Source of the DNA: Pseudomonas fluorescens HK44
Lineage (GTDB): Bacteria; Pseudomonadota; Gammaproteobacteria; Pseudomonadales; Pseudomonadaceae
Reading direction: 5' to 3'
DNA: 64,000 bases
NCBI RefSeq assembly: GCF_000217955.3
Contig: NZ_AFOY02000015.1
Span: 1,302,001-1,366,000 of the forward strand
Position 1 is the first letter of the stretch. Each line of letters opens with the position of its first letter. The notes beneath the pieces are model-generated. The model was not told where the DNA came from. It was given only the letters and a program-made list of their open reading frames with translations, and ran no database searches. The position numbers and the translations under genes were made by a program. This document shows positions 54,191-63,944 of this stretch, one piece after another.

Positions 54191-56017
54191 TAGGGGACGG
54201 CCTTCATAGGCCGTGCCCCTGCCACACCACCCGGCATGCGGGTCCGCACCGGGCGGTTCGAGAGATTGAGGTTATGAGAGACGCACTAATCCCAGCCTGT
54301 CGAACCACGCAAAATTGAGTACGCGATTCAGCTCCAGACGACTGTTGCACCACCAGCGACAGGCGTTGCCCGCCACCTTCTGCGCCACCCGCTCACTTGC
54401 ACCCAGTGCTCGCAACTCACGATAGATCGTCGAACTACGCTTCCACTGCTTGAGTTGGATCGCTCGCAGCCGGTGTCGAATCCATTCGTCCAGCTCTCGC
54501 CAGACTTTCGGAGTTTGCGACAATCCAAAGTAAGCTTTCCAACCCAGAATGTAGGGCCGTAACTCATCAACCACCTGCTGCAAGCTACGACCACACGAGC
54601 GTCGGGTGTACCACCGAATCCGCTGCTTGAACTGCTTCTGCGCTTTATAGGAGGAAGCACGTTTAACTTCGCCTCGGGCTGACCACAGCTCATAACCCAG
54701 AAACTTACGGCCAAACGCACTTGCCACCGCACTTTTGCTCTCGTTGACGCTCAGGTGCAGCTTTTCGTAAAGCCGCCTCAGCAAAGCCATCACCCGTTGC
54801 CCTGCCTTCTGGCTGCGCACATAAACGTTCGCATCATCGGCATAGCGAACAAAGCAGTGACCTCTTCGTTCAAGCTCCCGATCCACTTCGTCCAGCAGCA
54901 CATTCGCCAGTAACGGCGACAGCGGGCCGCCTTGCGGCGTCCCACAGCGGCTTTTCTCGATCGCACCATCAATCGTCGTCCCTGCATCCAGATAAGCTCG
55001 GATCAGCCGGATAACACCCCGATCCGTAATCCGTTTGCGTAAGCGATCAATCAAAATGTCGTGATCAACCCGGTCGAAAAACTTCTCCAGATCCACATCC
55101 ACTACCACTTTGCGTCCCGAGGATACGTAGCGCTGAGCGGCCAAAACGGCGTCCTGCGCGCTGCGCCCCGGACGAAAACCGTAGCTGTGTTCACTGAAAG
55201 TCGGATCGAGTATTGGCTGCAAGACCTGCAGCAACGCTTGTTGGACCAGACGGTCGGTGACCGTCGGAATTCCCAACTCGCGCTGACCGCCGTCGGGCTT
55301 GGGAATGACCACTCGGCGTACCGGACTGGGCCGGTAGACGCCTGAAAGAAGCTGTTCACGAATCGCCGCCCACTGAGTCAGCAGGTGTTCGGCCGTCTGT
55401 TCAATACCCAGACCGTCGACTCCCGCTGCACCTTTGTTGGCCTTGACCCGCTTCCACGCCCGTTTCAGGTTTTCTCTCGCAAAGGCCCGTTCCAGCAGCC
55501 CTTGCCCTGCGCTTTCAGTTTCATTTTGCGGGCGATTTACCTCGTCGCTGATGGGGCTTCTCACGGCTTCACCGCTCGCAGTCTCCATCCGCCCCACGTT
55601 TGGCGGGCATCTGACTTCCGGTATTTCGCATCAACATGGCCTACAACGCTTTCTCTCGTTCGGCCCTTCGTCAAAAAAAAAGACTACTACGGCCTCTGCT
55701 GACTTCTCGCTCCGGCCTGCACCGTCGCCCTTTCAGGCACAAGGCGAGATCTCCCCAGGTAAGAACGCAATCCTTCACCGCACAACCGCCGGATTTACGT
55801 AGCCTGACCTTTGACCACAAGAGCTTCGCGGTTTCGTGCCAGCTCGCCCTAGTCGACTCCGCCTTGTATCCGATTCTTGTACATCGGCTCGCGGCTTCGA
55901 TCCACGCTTCCTCCCCACACTCGGTCACCCTCATGCAGTTGCGCTTCACTTCGTTCGCTGTGGTCAGCTTACGGCGGGACTTTCACCCGCAAGATTGCGC
56001 CCATGCTGGGCGCACAC
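54191..56017 (-). mobile_element. Group II intron, class C-like
   Basis: 1,827 bp on the minus strand. The 5' end GTGTGCGCCCAGCATGGGCG follows group II consensus (GUGYG), with GGGTGAAAGTCCCGCC about 25 bases in. The maturase gene occupies 54272-55597. A domain V/VI-like pair of stems (CCGCCCGGTGCGG..., then GGGGCACGGCC/GGCCGTCCCC) ends at ...CCCCTAT (54191). The 5' boundary lies three bases after the stem of the sucCD terminator, the target preferred by class C introns. Confidence 0.85.
54272..55597 (-). CDS. ltrA: Group II intron reverse transcriptase/maturase
   Basis: 441 residues. RT blocks are visible: VVIPKPDGGQRELGIPTV, VVDVDLEKFFDRVDHD, GTPQGGPLSPLLANVLL and the catalytic FVRYADDANVYV; the maturase (X) domain spans about 300-400 (LGWKAYFG). 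No endonuclease domain follows, as usual in class C introns. The frame is open, so the intron may be mobile. Confidence 0.95.
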   Translation of the reverse strand: MGRMETASGEAVRSPISDEVNRPQNETESAGQGLLERAFARENLKRAWKRVKANKGAAGVDGLGIEQTAEHLLTQWAAIREQLLSGVYRPSPVRRVVIPKPDGGQRELGIPTVTDRLVQQALLQVLQPILDPTFSEHSYGFRPGRSAQDAVLAAQRYVSSGRKVVVDVDLEKFFDRVDHDILIDRLRKRITDRGVIRLIRAYLDAGTTIDGAIEKSRCGTPQGGPLSPLLANVLLDEVDRELERRGHCFVRYADDANVYVRSQKAGQRVMALLRRLYEKLHLSVNESKSAVASAFGRKFLGYELWSARGEVKRASSYKAQKQFKQRIRWYTRRSCGRSLQQVVDELRPYILGWKAYFGLSQTPKVWRELDEWIRHRLRAIQLKQWKRSSTIYRELRALGASERVAQKVAGNACRWWCNSRLELNRVLNFAWFDRLGLVRLS

Positions 56018-56018
56018 G

Positions 56019-56047
56019 ACAAAGGCCACCCGAAGGTGGCCTTTGTT
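56019..56047 (-). terminator. sucCD terminator
   Basis: Stem AAAGGCCACC/GGTGGCCTTT with a TTCG loop on the minus strand, about 30 bases after the sucD stop. The group II intron follows directly. Confidence 0.88.
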
Positions 56048-56074
56048 TGGTGGAGCGTCAGCTAAGCGCGAGGC

Positions 56075-56956
56075 TTACTTGACAGCCCAGCCAGTCAGCT
56101 CGGCCAGGGCCTTGCCGATGTCTGCCAGCGAACGCACGGTTTTAACGCCTGCGTCTTGCAGAGCAGCGAATTTCTCGTCTGCAGTGCCTTTGCCGCCAGA
56201 GATGATTGCGCCAGCATGGCCCATGCGCTTGCCCGCAGGGGCAGTCACACCAGCGATGTAGGAAACAACCGGCTTGGTCACGTGTGCCTTGATGTAGGCA
56301 GCCGCTTCTTCTTCAGCCGAACCGCCGATCTCACCGATCATGACGATCGCTTCGGTCTTCGGGTCTTCCTGGAACAGTTTCAGGATGTCGATGAAGTTCG
56401 AACCCGGGATCGGGTCACCACCGATGCCGACGCAAGTCGACTGACCGAAACCGGCGTCAGTAGTTTGCTTAACAGCTTCGTAGGTCAGGGTGCCGGAACG
56501 CGAAACGATACCGACCTTGCCTGGCAAGTGAATGTGACCTGGCATGATGCCGATCTTGCATTCGCCTGGAGTGATCACGCCTGGGCAGTTAGGGCCGATC
56601 AGGATCACGCCCAGTTCGTCGCACTTGACCTTGGCATCCAGCATGTCCAGGGTAGGAATGCCTTCAGTGATGCAAACGATCAGCTTGATGCCGCCGAAGG
56701 CTGCTTCCAGGATCGAGTCCTTGCAGAAAGGAGCTGGAACGTAGATCACGCTGGCGGTGGCGCCAGTGGCTGCGACAGCGTCTTTCACGGTGTTGAACAC
56801 TGGCAGACCCAGGTGCTCGGTGCCGCCTTTGCCCGGAGTTACGCCACCCACCATCTTGGTGCCGTATTCGATGGCTTGCTGGGTGTGGAAACTACCTTGC
56901 GAACCGGTAATACCCTGGCAGATAACTTTGGTGTCTTTATTGATCAGGACGCTCAT
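56075..56956 (-). CDS. sucD: Succinate-CoA ligase, alpha subunit
   Basis: 293 residues. With SucC converts succinyl-CoA to succinate with ATP/GTP formation. CoA/nucleotide-binding start GITGSQGSFH and phosphohistidine H247 (KRMGHAGAIISG). The start overlaps the sucC stop (TAATG). Confidence 0.98.
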   Translation of the reverse strand: MSVLINKDTKVICQGITGSQGSFHTQQAIEYGTKMVGGVTPGKGGTEHLGLPVFNTVKDAVAATGATASVIYVPAPFCKDSILEAAFGGIKLIVCITEGIPTLDMLDAKVKCDELGVILIGPNCPGVITPGECKIGIMPGHIHLPGKVGIVSRSGTLTYEAVKQTTDAGFGQSTCVGIGGDPIPGSNFIDILKLFQEDPKTEAIVMIGEIGGSAEEEAAAYIKAHVTKPVVSYIAGVTAPAGKRMGHAGAIISGGKGTADEKFAALQDAGVKTVRSLADIGKALAELTGWAVK

Positions 56957-58122
56957 TATTTGCCCTCCGCAGCTTTAACGACTTGTTGAGCAGCGTCGGT
57001 CAGGCTGGTAGCAGCGATGATGTTCAAACCGCTTTCTGCCAGTACTTTAGCGCCCAGCTCAGCGTTGTTGCCTTCAAGGCGAACAACAACCGGGATTTTC
57101 ACGCCGACTTCTTTCACAGCGCCGATGATGCCTTCGGCAATCATGTCGCAGCGAACGATGCCGCCGAAGATGTTGACCAATACTGCAGCGACGTTAGTGT
57201 CGGACAGGATGATCTTGAACGCTTCGGTAACGCGTTCTTTGGTTGCACCGCCGCCCACGTCGAGGAAGTTGGCTGGTTTGCCGCCATGCAGGTTGACGAT
57301 GTCCATGGTACCCATGGCCAGGCCAGCACCGTTGACCATGCAACCGATGTTGCCTTCCAGCGCTACGTAGTTCAGTTCGAACTTGGCAGCGTGCGCTTCG
57401 CGCGGATCGTCTTGCGACGGATCGTGGAAAGTCTTCAGCTTAGGCTGACGGTACATGGCGTTGGCGTCGATGTTGATCTTCGCGTCCAGGCAGTGCAGAT
57501 CGCCGTCAGCCTTGATCACCAGCGGGTTCACTTCCAGCAGAGCCAGGTCGTGATCCTTGAACAGCTTGGCCAGACCTACGAAGATCTTGGCGAACTGAGC
57601 AACTTGCTTGCCTTCCAGACCCAACTGGAATGCCAGCTCGCGACCCTGGAATGGCTGAGCGCCAACCAGTGGATCGATAGTAGCCTTGAGGATTTTCTCA
57701 GGGGTGTCGTGAGCGATTTTCTCGATGTCCACGCCACCTTCGGTGGAAGCCATGAACACGATGCGACGGCTCGAACGGTCAACGACAGCGCCCAGGTACA
57801 GCTCTTTAGCGATATCAGTGCACGATTCAACCAGGATCTTGGTGACTGGCTGACCATTGGCATCAGTCTGGTAAGTCACCAGACGCTTGCCCAACCACTG
57901 TTGAGCGAATGCTTTAGCGTCTTCTTTGCTGCGAACCAGCTTGACGCCGCCCGCTTTACCGCGACCACCGGCGTGAACCTGGGCTTTGACAACCCACTCG
58001 CTGCCGCCGATTTTGTCGCAAGCTTCTGCTGCCGCTTCCGGGGTGTCTACCGCGTAACCGGTCGATACTGGCAGGCCGTACTCAGCGAACAGCTGCTTAC
58101 CCTGATACTCGTGAAGATTCAT
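56956..58122 (-). CDS. sucC: Succinate-CoA ligase, beta subunit
   Basis: 388 residues from MNLHEYQGKQLFAEYGLPV. ATP-grasp domain (VKAQVHAGGRGKAGGVKL) and C-terminal flavodoxin-like domain with VNIFGGIVRCD. Forms the ligase with SucD, one base overlap. Confidence 0.98.
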   Translation of the reverse strand: MNLHEYQGKQLFAEYGLPVSTGYAVDTPEAAAEACDKIGGSEWVVKAQVHAGGRGKAGGVKLVRSKEDAKAFAQQWLGKRLVTYQTDANGQPVTKILVESCTDIAKELYLGAVVDRSSRRIVFMASTEGGVDIEKIAHDTPEKILKATIDPLVGAQPFQGRELAFQLGLEGKQVAQFAKIFVGLAKLFKDHDLALLEVNPLVIKADGDLHCLDAKINIDANAMYRQPKLKTFHDPSQDDPREAHAAKFELNYVALEGNIGCMVNGAGLAMGTMDIVNLHGGKPANFLDVGGGATKERVTEAFKIILSDTNVAAVLVNIFGGIVRCDMIAEGIIGAVKEVGVKIPVVVRLEGNNAELGAKVLAESGLNIIAATSLTDAAQQVVKAAEGK

Positions 58123-58198
58123 GCTTATTACCGTCTTCGTTAGGTACTGCGCATTCGGTGCTGCACTCATTCAAGTGCCGCACCACCTGTGACTGCTG

Positions 58199-58221
58199 CT
58201 TGCGTAGCTGAGCTACGCAAG
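58199..58221 (-). other. Hairpin between lpd and sucC
   Basis: A perfect 10-bp stem CTTGCGTAGC/GCTACGCAAG with a 3-base loop in the 179-bp intercistronic gap; it has no T-run. It may stabilise or process the sucABlpd-sucCD message. Confidence 0.55.
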
Positions 58222-58301
58222 ACTGCGTCCGGCGGATATTCCGCGGTGAGTCTTGCAGGCAAGGCTCACGACGGGCCAAACCGCCGTGGTTTCTTATTGT
58301 C

Positions 58302-59738
58302 TTAACGCTTCTTGCGGTTGGCGATGTGAATGGCGCCGCCATTCACTGCCAGAGCTGCTTCGTGCAAGGCTTCGGACAGGGTCGGATGGGAGAAAACCAT
58401 CATGCCCAGGTCTTCGGCGCTAGTGCCGAATTCCATGCCGATTGCGCCCTGCTGTACCAGTTCTGCTGCGCTCGGGCCAATCACGTGGACGCCCAATACG
58501 CGGTCAGTCTTGGCATCGGCGATCACTTTGACGAAACCACCGGTATCGTTGGCTGCCATGGCACGGCCAGAGGCTGCGAACGGGAAAGTGCCGACGTTAA
58601 CTTCAACGCCTTCAGCTTTCAAGGCCTGCTCGGTTTTACCAACCCATGCAATTTCCGGGTGAGTATAAATAACCGAAGGGATCAGGTCATAGTTCATCTG
58701 GGCTTTGTGGCCCTTGATGCGCTCGACAACCATGATGCCCTCTTCCGAGGCCTTGTGTGCCAGCATCATGCCGCGAACCACGTCACCGATCGCATAAACG
58801 CCTGGAACGCTGGTCGCGCACTGGTCGTCAACGAAGATGAAGCCACGCTCGTCGATGGTCACGCCGCTATCGGCAGCCAGCAGATCGGTGGTCACTGGAC
58901 GGCGACCAACGGCTACGATCAGCTTGTCGAACGTGATGGTCTGTTCGCCGTTGGCGTCGGTGTAGGTCACCACGACTTCTTCGCCGTTGACTTTGGAACC
59001 GGTAACGCGCGCGCCCAGCTTGATGTCCAGACCTTGCTTGGTCAGGGTTTTCAGCGCTTCTTTGGAAACGGCGGTGTCAGCAGCCATCAGGAACGTGTCC
59101 AGGGCTTCCAGGACAGTCACTTGAGCGCCCAGACGGGACCATACCGAACCCAGTTCCAGACCGATCACGCCAGCGCCGATCACGCCCAGACGTTTTGGAA
59201 CCGATTGGAACTCCAGAGCGCCCGTCGAATCGACGATCACTTTCTGGTCAACCGGTGCCGGTGGAATATCGATCGGACGCGAGCCCGAAGCGAGAATCAC
59301 GTTCTCGGCTTCGATGATTTCGACGCTGCCGTCAGGCTTGGTCAGTTCGACTTTCTTGCCGGCCAGCAGTTTGCCGTGGCCTTGCAGGGAGGTCACGCCG
59401 TTGGCTTTGAACAGGGTGGCAACGCCAGAGGTCAGGCCTTTGACGATGTTGGCCTTGCGGCCGACCATTGCTGGCACGTCCATGGTCACGCCAGCGTGGT
59501 TGATGCCGTGGATCGCGAAGCCGTCTTGAGCTTCGTGAAACTTCCAGGAGCTGTCCAGCAGCGCCTTGGACGGAATGCAGCCGACGTTCAGGCAAGTACC
59601 GCCGAGGGCCAGTTTGCCCTCTTTGTCGGTGTATTTCTCGATGCAGGCAGTCGAAAGGCCAAGTTGCGCCGCTTTAATGGCAGCTACGTAGCCGCCAGGG
59701 CCCGCACCGATCACTACCACGTCGAATTTCTGAGTCAT
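58302..59738 (-). CDS. lpd: Dihydrolipoyl dehydrogenase (E3)
   Basis: 478 residues. FAD site GAGPGGYVAA, redox disulfide C49/C54 (GGTCLNVGCIPSKAL), NAD domain GAGVIGLELGSV and the C-terminal HPTLSEALHEAA with the catalytic His. Re-oxidises dihydrolipoamide of the 2-oxoglutarate dehydrogenase complex; encoded directly after sucB. Confidence 0.98.
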   Translation of the reverse strand: MTQKFDVVVIGAGPGGYVAAIKAAQLGLSTACIEKYTDKEGKLALGGTCLNVGCIPSKALLDSSWKFHEAQDGFAIHGINHAGVTMDVPAMVGRKANIVKGLTSGVATLFKANGVTSLQGHGKLLAGKKVELTKPDGSVEIIEAENVILASGSRPIDIPPAPVDQKVIVDSTGALEFQSVPKRLGVIGAGVIGLELGSVWSRLGAQVTVLEALDTFLMAADTAVSKEALKTLTKQGLDIKLGARVTGSKVNGEEVVVTYTDANGEQTITFDKLIVAVGRRPVTTDLLAADSGVTIDERGFIFVDDQCATSVPGVYAIGDVVRGMMLAHKASEEGIMVVERIKGHKAQMNYDLIPSVIYTHPEIAWVGKTEQALKAEGVEVNVGTFPFAASGRAMAANDTGGFVKVIADAKTDRVLGVHVIGPSAAELVQQGAIGMEFGTSAEDLGMMVFSHPTLSEALHEAALAVNGGAIHIANRKKR

Positions 59739-59849
59739 GTGTCATTCCTTCTCGAATCAAACCGGACGATCCCTTTCAGGGGACCGTCGTGGGACGAAGC
59801 TGGTCATTACAGATGGGCCGCTCATCGCTGAGCGGCCCGTGCAACGAAA

Positions 59850-61070
59850 TCAGATATCCAGCAGCAGACGAGCCGGGTCTTCCAGCAGGTTCTTGATGGT
59901 AACCAGGAAGGTCACAGCTTCTTTGCCGTCGATCAAACGGTGATCGTAGGACAGAGCCAGGTACATCATCGGACGGATAACAACCTGACCGTTGATCGCC
60001 ATCGGGCGCTGCAGAATGTTGTGCATGCCCAGGATAGCCGCTTGCGGCGGGTTGACGATCGGGGTCGACATCATCGAGCCGAAAGTACCACCGTTGGTGA
60101 TGGTGAACGTACCACCAGTCATTTCGTCGATGGTCAGCTTGCCGTCGCGAGCTTTCTTGCCGAAGTTGGCAATGCCGCCTTCGATTTCAGCCAGGCTCAT
60201 CAGTTCGGCGTTACGCAAAACCGGCACCACCAGGCCACGGTCGCTGGACACGGCAACGCCGACGTCAGCGTAGCCGTGGTACACGATGTCGCCGCCGTCG
60301 ATGGAAGCGTTGACAGCCGGGAAGCGTTTCAGCGCTTCGGTGGCCGCTTTCACAAAGAACGACATGAAGCCCAGGCGCACACCGTTATGGCTCTTCTCAA
60401 AGAGATCCTTGTACTTCGAACGCAGCGCCATGACTTCAGTCATGTCGACTTCGTTGAAAGTCGTCAGCATCGCCATGTTCGACTGGGCTTCAACCAGGCG
60501 CTTGGCCACGGTTGCACGCACGCGGGTCATCGGTACGCGCTTCTCGGTGCGGTCGCCAGCGGCGAACACAGGAGCAGCGGCAGCCGGGGCAGCGGCCTTG
60601 GCAGGCGCGGCAGCCGGAGCAGCGGCCTTGGCAGCAACTGCTGCAACCACGTCTTCCTTGGTCACACGACCGCCTTTGCCAGTACCGGCAACGGAAGCGA
60701 TGTTGATGCCGCTTTCTTCAGCCAGCTTGCGAGCAGCCGGTGCAGCAACAGGATCATCTTCGCCAACAACGGACAAAGCAGCAGCCTGTGCAGGCGCAGC
60801 AGCAGCGGCGGCTGGAGCGGCGGCAACAGCACCGCCCTCCCCGATGGAGCCCAGGACTTCGTCGGACAGAACGGTGTCGCCTTCGTTCTTGACGATAGCG
60901 CCCAGCACGCCATCAGCGGTAGCCAACACTTCCAGTACGACTTTATCGGTTTCGATGTCGACGATCAGTTCGTCGCGCTTGACCGCGTCGCCCGGTTTTT
61001 TGTGCCAGGTGGCAACGGTGCCATCGGCAACCGATTCCGGGAAAGTGGGGGCTTTGATCTCGATAGCCAT
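59850..61070 (-). CDS. sucB: 2-Oxoglutarate dehydrogenase E2, dihydrolipoyl succinyltransferase
   Basis: 406 residues. Lipoyl domain with K43 (DIETDKVVLEV), an Ala/Pro linker, E3/E1-binding domain (PAARKLAEESGINIASVAGTG, residues about 110-145), a second Ala-rich linker and the catalytic domain ending in LSYDHRLIDGKEAV with the active His. Core of the complex. Confidence 0.98.
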   Translation of the reverse strand: MAIEIKAPTFPESVADGTVATWHKKPGDAVKRDELIVDIETDKVVLEVLATADGVLGAIVKNEGDTVLSDEVLGSIGEGGAVAAAPAAAAAAPAQAAALSVVGEDDPVAAPAARKLAEESGINIASVAGTGKGGRVTKEDVVAAVAAKAAAPAAAPAKAAAPAAAAPVFAAGDRTEKRVPMTRVRATVAKRLVEAQSNMAMLTTFNEVDMTEVMALRSKYKDLFEKSHNGVRLGFMSFFVKAATEALKRFPAVNASIDGGDIVYHGYADVGVAVSSDRGLVVPVLRNAELMSLAEIEGGIANFGKKARDGKLTIDEMTGGTFTITNGGTFGSMMSTPIVNPPQAAILGMHNILQRPMAINGQVVIRPMMYLALSYDHRLIDGKEAVTFLVTIKNLLEDPARLLLDI

Positions 61071-61112
61071 TGTCTGTGGTTCCTTAAATTCGGTTTCAGG
61101 TGCGCGAAGGCG

Positions 61113-63944
61113 TTAAACAGTAAAGGCGTCTTGCAGCAGTTTTTCCTGCTGTTCGGCGTGCATCGATGCATAACCACAAGCAGGTGCAGCAGAAGCGTCA
61201 CGGCCCGCGTACTCGAGTACGAGAGACTTGTTGTGACCGCCAACGATGCGGCGCATGTGATGCTGGCTGCAGTACCAGGCACCCTGGTTCATCGGCTCTT
61301 CCTGACACCAAACGATGTGTTTGAGGTTGGAATAAGGAGCCAGGACTTCAATCAAGTCGTCCTCAGGGAATGGGTACAGCTGCTCAAGACGCACGATGGC
61401 GATGTCGTCACGACCTTCGGCACGGCGTTTTTCCAGCAGGTCGTAGTAGACCTTGCCGCTACACAGCACGAGACGAGTGACCTTTTTCGGATCATGCGCA
61501 TCGATTTCCGGAATAACGGTCTGGAACGAACCTTCGGCCAGATCTTCCAGGGTCGAGATGGCCAGCTTGTGACGCAGCAGCGACTTCGGAGTCAGGACTA
61601 CCAGTGGTTTGCGCAGAGGACGAATCACCTGGCGACGCAGCAAGTGGTAGATCTGGGCCGGCGTAGTCGGCATGCACACCTGAATGTTGTGCTCGGCACA
61701 CAGCTGCAGGTAACGCTCCAGACGAGCCGAAGAGTGCTCCGGACCCTGACCTTCATAACCGTGTGGCAGCAACATGGTCAGACCGCACAGACGGCCCCAC
61801 TTGTGCTCACCGCTGGTGATGAACTGGTCGATAACCACCTGGGCACCGTTGGCGAAGTCGCCGAACTGGGCTTCCCAGATCACCAGCGCGTCAGGCGTGG
61901 TGGTGGAGTAGCCGTATTCGAACGCCAGTACGGCTTCTTCGGACAGGAACGAATCGTACAGGTCGAAACGTGGCTGGCCTTCATACAGGTGTTGCAACGG
62001 GATGTAGGTGCCCGCGTCTTTCTGGTTGTGCAATACCGCATGACGGTGCGAGAACGTACCGCGGCCGATGTCCTGGCCGGTCATGCGAATCGGATGACCT
62101 TCGAACGCCAGGGTCGCGTACGCCATGGTTTCGGCGTAACCCCAGTTGATCGGCAGGCCGCCGGCTTGCATTTTCTGACGGTCTTCGTAGATCTTCGCAA
62201 CCTGGCGCTGAACCACGAAGCCTTCCGGAATTTCCAGCAGCTTGGCGGACAACTCCTGAAGGGTTTTCAGATCGAACGTGGTGTCGTGACGCGCAGTCCA
62301 GGCGTGGCCCAGGTACGGACGCCAGTCGACGAACAGCTCTTTGTTCGGCTCCTTGACCAGGCTTTTCACTACGTGCAGACCGTTGTCCAGCGCGTTGCGG
62401 TATTCGTCGACTTTCGCCTGAACACGTGCAACGTCAAGCACACCGCTCTGGGTCAGACGATCGGCATACAGCTCACGCGTGGTGCGCTGCTTGGTGATCT
62501 GCTGATACATCAGAGGCTGGGTGCCGCTTGGCTCGTCCGCTTCGTTGTGACCGCGACGACGGTAGCAGACCAGGTCGATCACCACGTCACGCTTGAACTG
62601 CATGCGGTAATCGATGGCCAGCTGGGTCACGAACAATACGGCTTCCGGATCATCACCATTCACATGGAGGATCGGCGCCTGGATCATTTTCGCAACGTCG
62701 GTGGCGTACTCGGTGGAACGCGAGTCTTCCGGGTTGCTGATGGTGAAGCCAACCTGGTTGTTGATCACGATGTGAACCGTACCGCCAGTCCGGAAGCCGC
62801 GGGTCTGCGACATCTGGAAGGTTTCCATGACCACGCCCTGACCGGCGAATGCCGCGTCACCGTGGATGGAAATCGGCAGGACCTTTTCACCGGTAGGGTC
62901 GTTACGACGATCCTGACGGGCACGCACCGAACCCTCGACCACTGGCGAAACGATTTCCAGGTGGGACGGGTTGAAGGCCATGGCCAGGTGGACTTCGCCG
63001 CCTGCGGTCATCACGTTGGAGGAGAAGCCCTGGTGGTATTTAACGTCACCGGAGCCCAGCTCGACCTTCTTCTTGCCTTCGAACTCGTCGAACAGCTCGC
63101 GCGGGTTCTTGCCGAAGGTGTTGACCAGCACGTTCAGACGGCCACGGTGGGCCATGCCGATAACGATTTCCTTGGTGCCGTAGGAACCGGAGCGCTGGAT
63201 CAGCTCGTCAAGCATCGGAATCAGGCTCTCGCCGCCTTCCAGGCCGAAACGCTTGGTGCCCGGGTATTTGGTACCCAGGTATTTTTCCAGACCTTCGCCC
63301 GCGGTGACGCGCTCGAGCAGATGGCTCTTGATGTCGGCCGAATACACCGGACGACCACGCACGCCTTCCAGACGCTGCTGGAACCACTGGCGCTGCTCGG
63401 AATCGACGATGTGGGTAAATTCAGCGCCGATGGTGCGGCAATATGTCTGCTGCAACGCTTCGTGAATTTCGCGTAGGCTCGCTTCCTCTTTGCCGATGAA
63501 CAGGTCGCCGGCACGGAAGGTCGTATCAAGATCGGCATTGGTCAAGCCGTAATGATTGATCGACAGGTCTGCAGGTGCAGGACGCTGCCACAGTCCCAGC
63601 GGGTCAAGCTGGGCTGCCTGGTGGCCACGCATACGGTAGGCCTGGATCAGTCGCAGTACTTCAACTTGCTTCTTCTCGTGCTCACTGCTCACGCTGCCGG
63701 CGGAAACCGGTTGGGCGCGGCGCTGGTTCTTTGCCAGCAGCACGAAATGATCGCGAATCGTCGAGTGCGATACATCGGTGGCAGCGTTGCCGTCAGCGGG
63801 CAACGTCTGAAATTTGGTGCGCCACTCTTCTGGCACAGCGTTAGGGTCGTGCAGGTAGAGCTCATAAAGCTCTTCCACATAGGCAGCGTTACCACCTGAA
63901 AGATAGCCGCTGTTCCACATGCGCTGCATCACGCTTTCTTGCAT
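61113..63944 (-). CDS. sucA: 2-Oxoglutarate dehydrogenase E1
   Basis: 943 residues, the usual size. Thiamine diphosphate-dependent decarboxylase: N-terminal MQESVMQRMWNSGYLSGGNA, IGMAHRGRLNVLVN, and the cofactor region GDDPEAVLFVTQLAIDYR with RRRGHNEADEP. First of the sucAB-lpd genes; the 56 bases to the window edge are its upstream gap. Confidence 0.98.
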   Translation of the reverse strand: MQESVMQRMWNSGYLSGGNAAYVEELYELYLHDPNAVPEEWRTKFQTLPADGNAATDVSHSTIRDHFVLLAKNQRRAQPVSAGSVSSEHEKKQVEVLRLIQAYRMRGHQAAQLDPLGLWQRPAPADLSINHYGLTNADLDTTFRAGDLFIGKEEASLREIHEALQQTYCRTIGAEFTHIVDSEQRQWFQQRLEGVRGRPVYSADIKSHLLERVTAGEGLEKYLGTKYPGTKRFGLEGGESLIPMLDELIQRSGSYGTKEIVIGMAHRGRLNVLVNTFGKNPRELFDEFEGKKKVELGSGDVKYHQGFSSNVMTAGGEVHLAMAFNPSHLEIVSPVVEGSVRARQDRRNDPTGEKVLPISIHGDAAFAGQGVVMETFQMSQTRGFRTGGTVHIVINNQVGFTISNPEDSRSTEYATDVAKMIQAPILHVNGDDPEAVLFVTQLAIDYRMQFKRDVVIDLVCYRRRGHNEADEPSGTQPLMYQQITKQRTTRELYADRLTQSGVLDVARVQAKVDEYRNALDNGLHVVKSLVKEPNKELFVDWRPYLGHAWTARHDTTFDLKTLQELSAKLLEIPEGFVVQRQVAKIYEDRQKMQAGGLPINWGYAETMAYATLAFEGHPIRMTGQDIGRGTFSHRHAVLHNQKDAGTYIPLQHLYEGQPRFDLYDSFLSEEAVLAFEYGYSTTTPDALVIWEAQFGDFANGAQVVIDQFITSGEHKWGRLCGLTMLLPHGYEGQGPEHSSARLERYLQLCAEHNIQVCMPTTPAQIYHLLRRQVIRPLRKPLVVLTPKSLLRHKLAISTLEDLAEGSFQTVIPEIDAHDPKKVTRLVLCSGKVYYDLLEKRRAEGRDDIAIVRLEQLYPFPEDDLIEVLAPYSNLKHIVWCQEEPMNQGAWYCSQHHMRRIVGGHNKSLVLEYAGRDASAAPACGYASMHAEQQEKLLQDAFTV

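Noticed and set aside
58199..58221. lpd-sucC hairpin as a rho-independent terminator
   Set aside because: No T-run follows the stem on the minus strand.
59940..63476. 1,178-codon open frame opposite sucB and sucA
   Set aside because: It is a shadow of the high-GC codon use of sucA and sucB; no ribosome site or family match.
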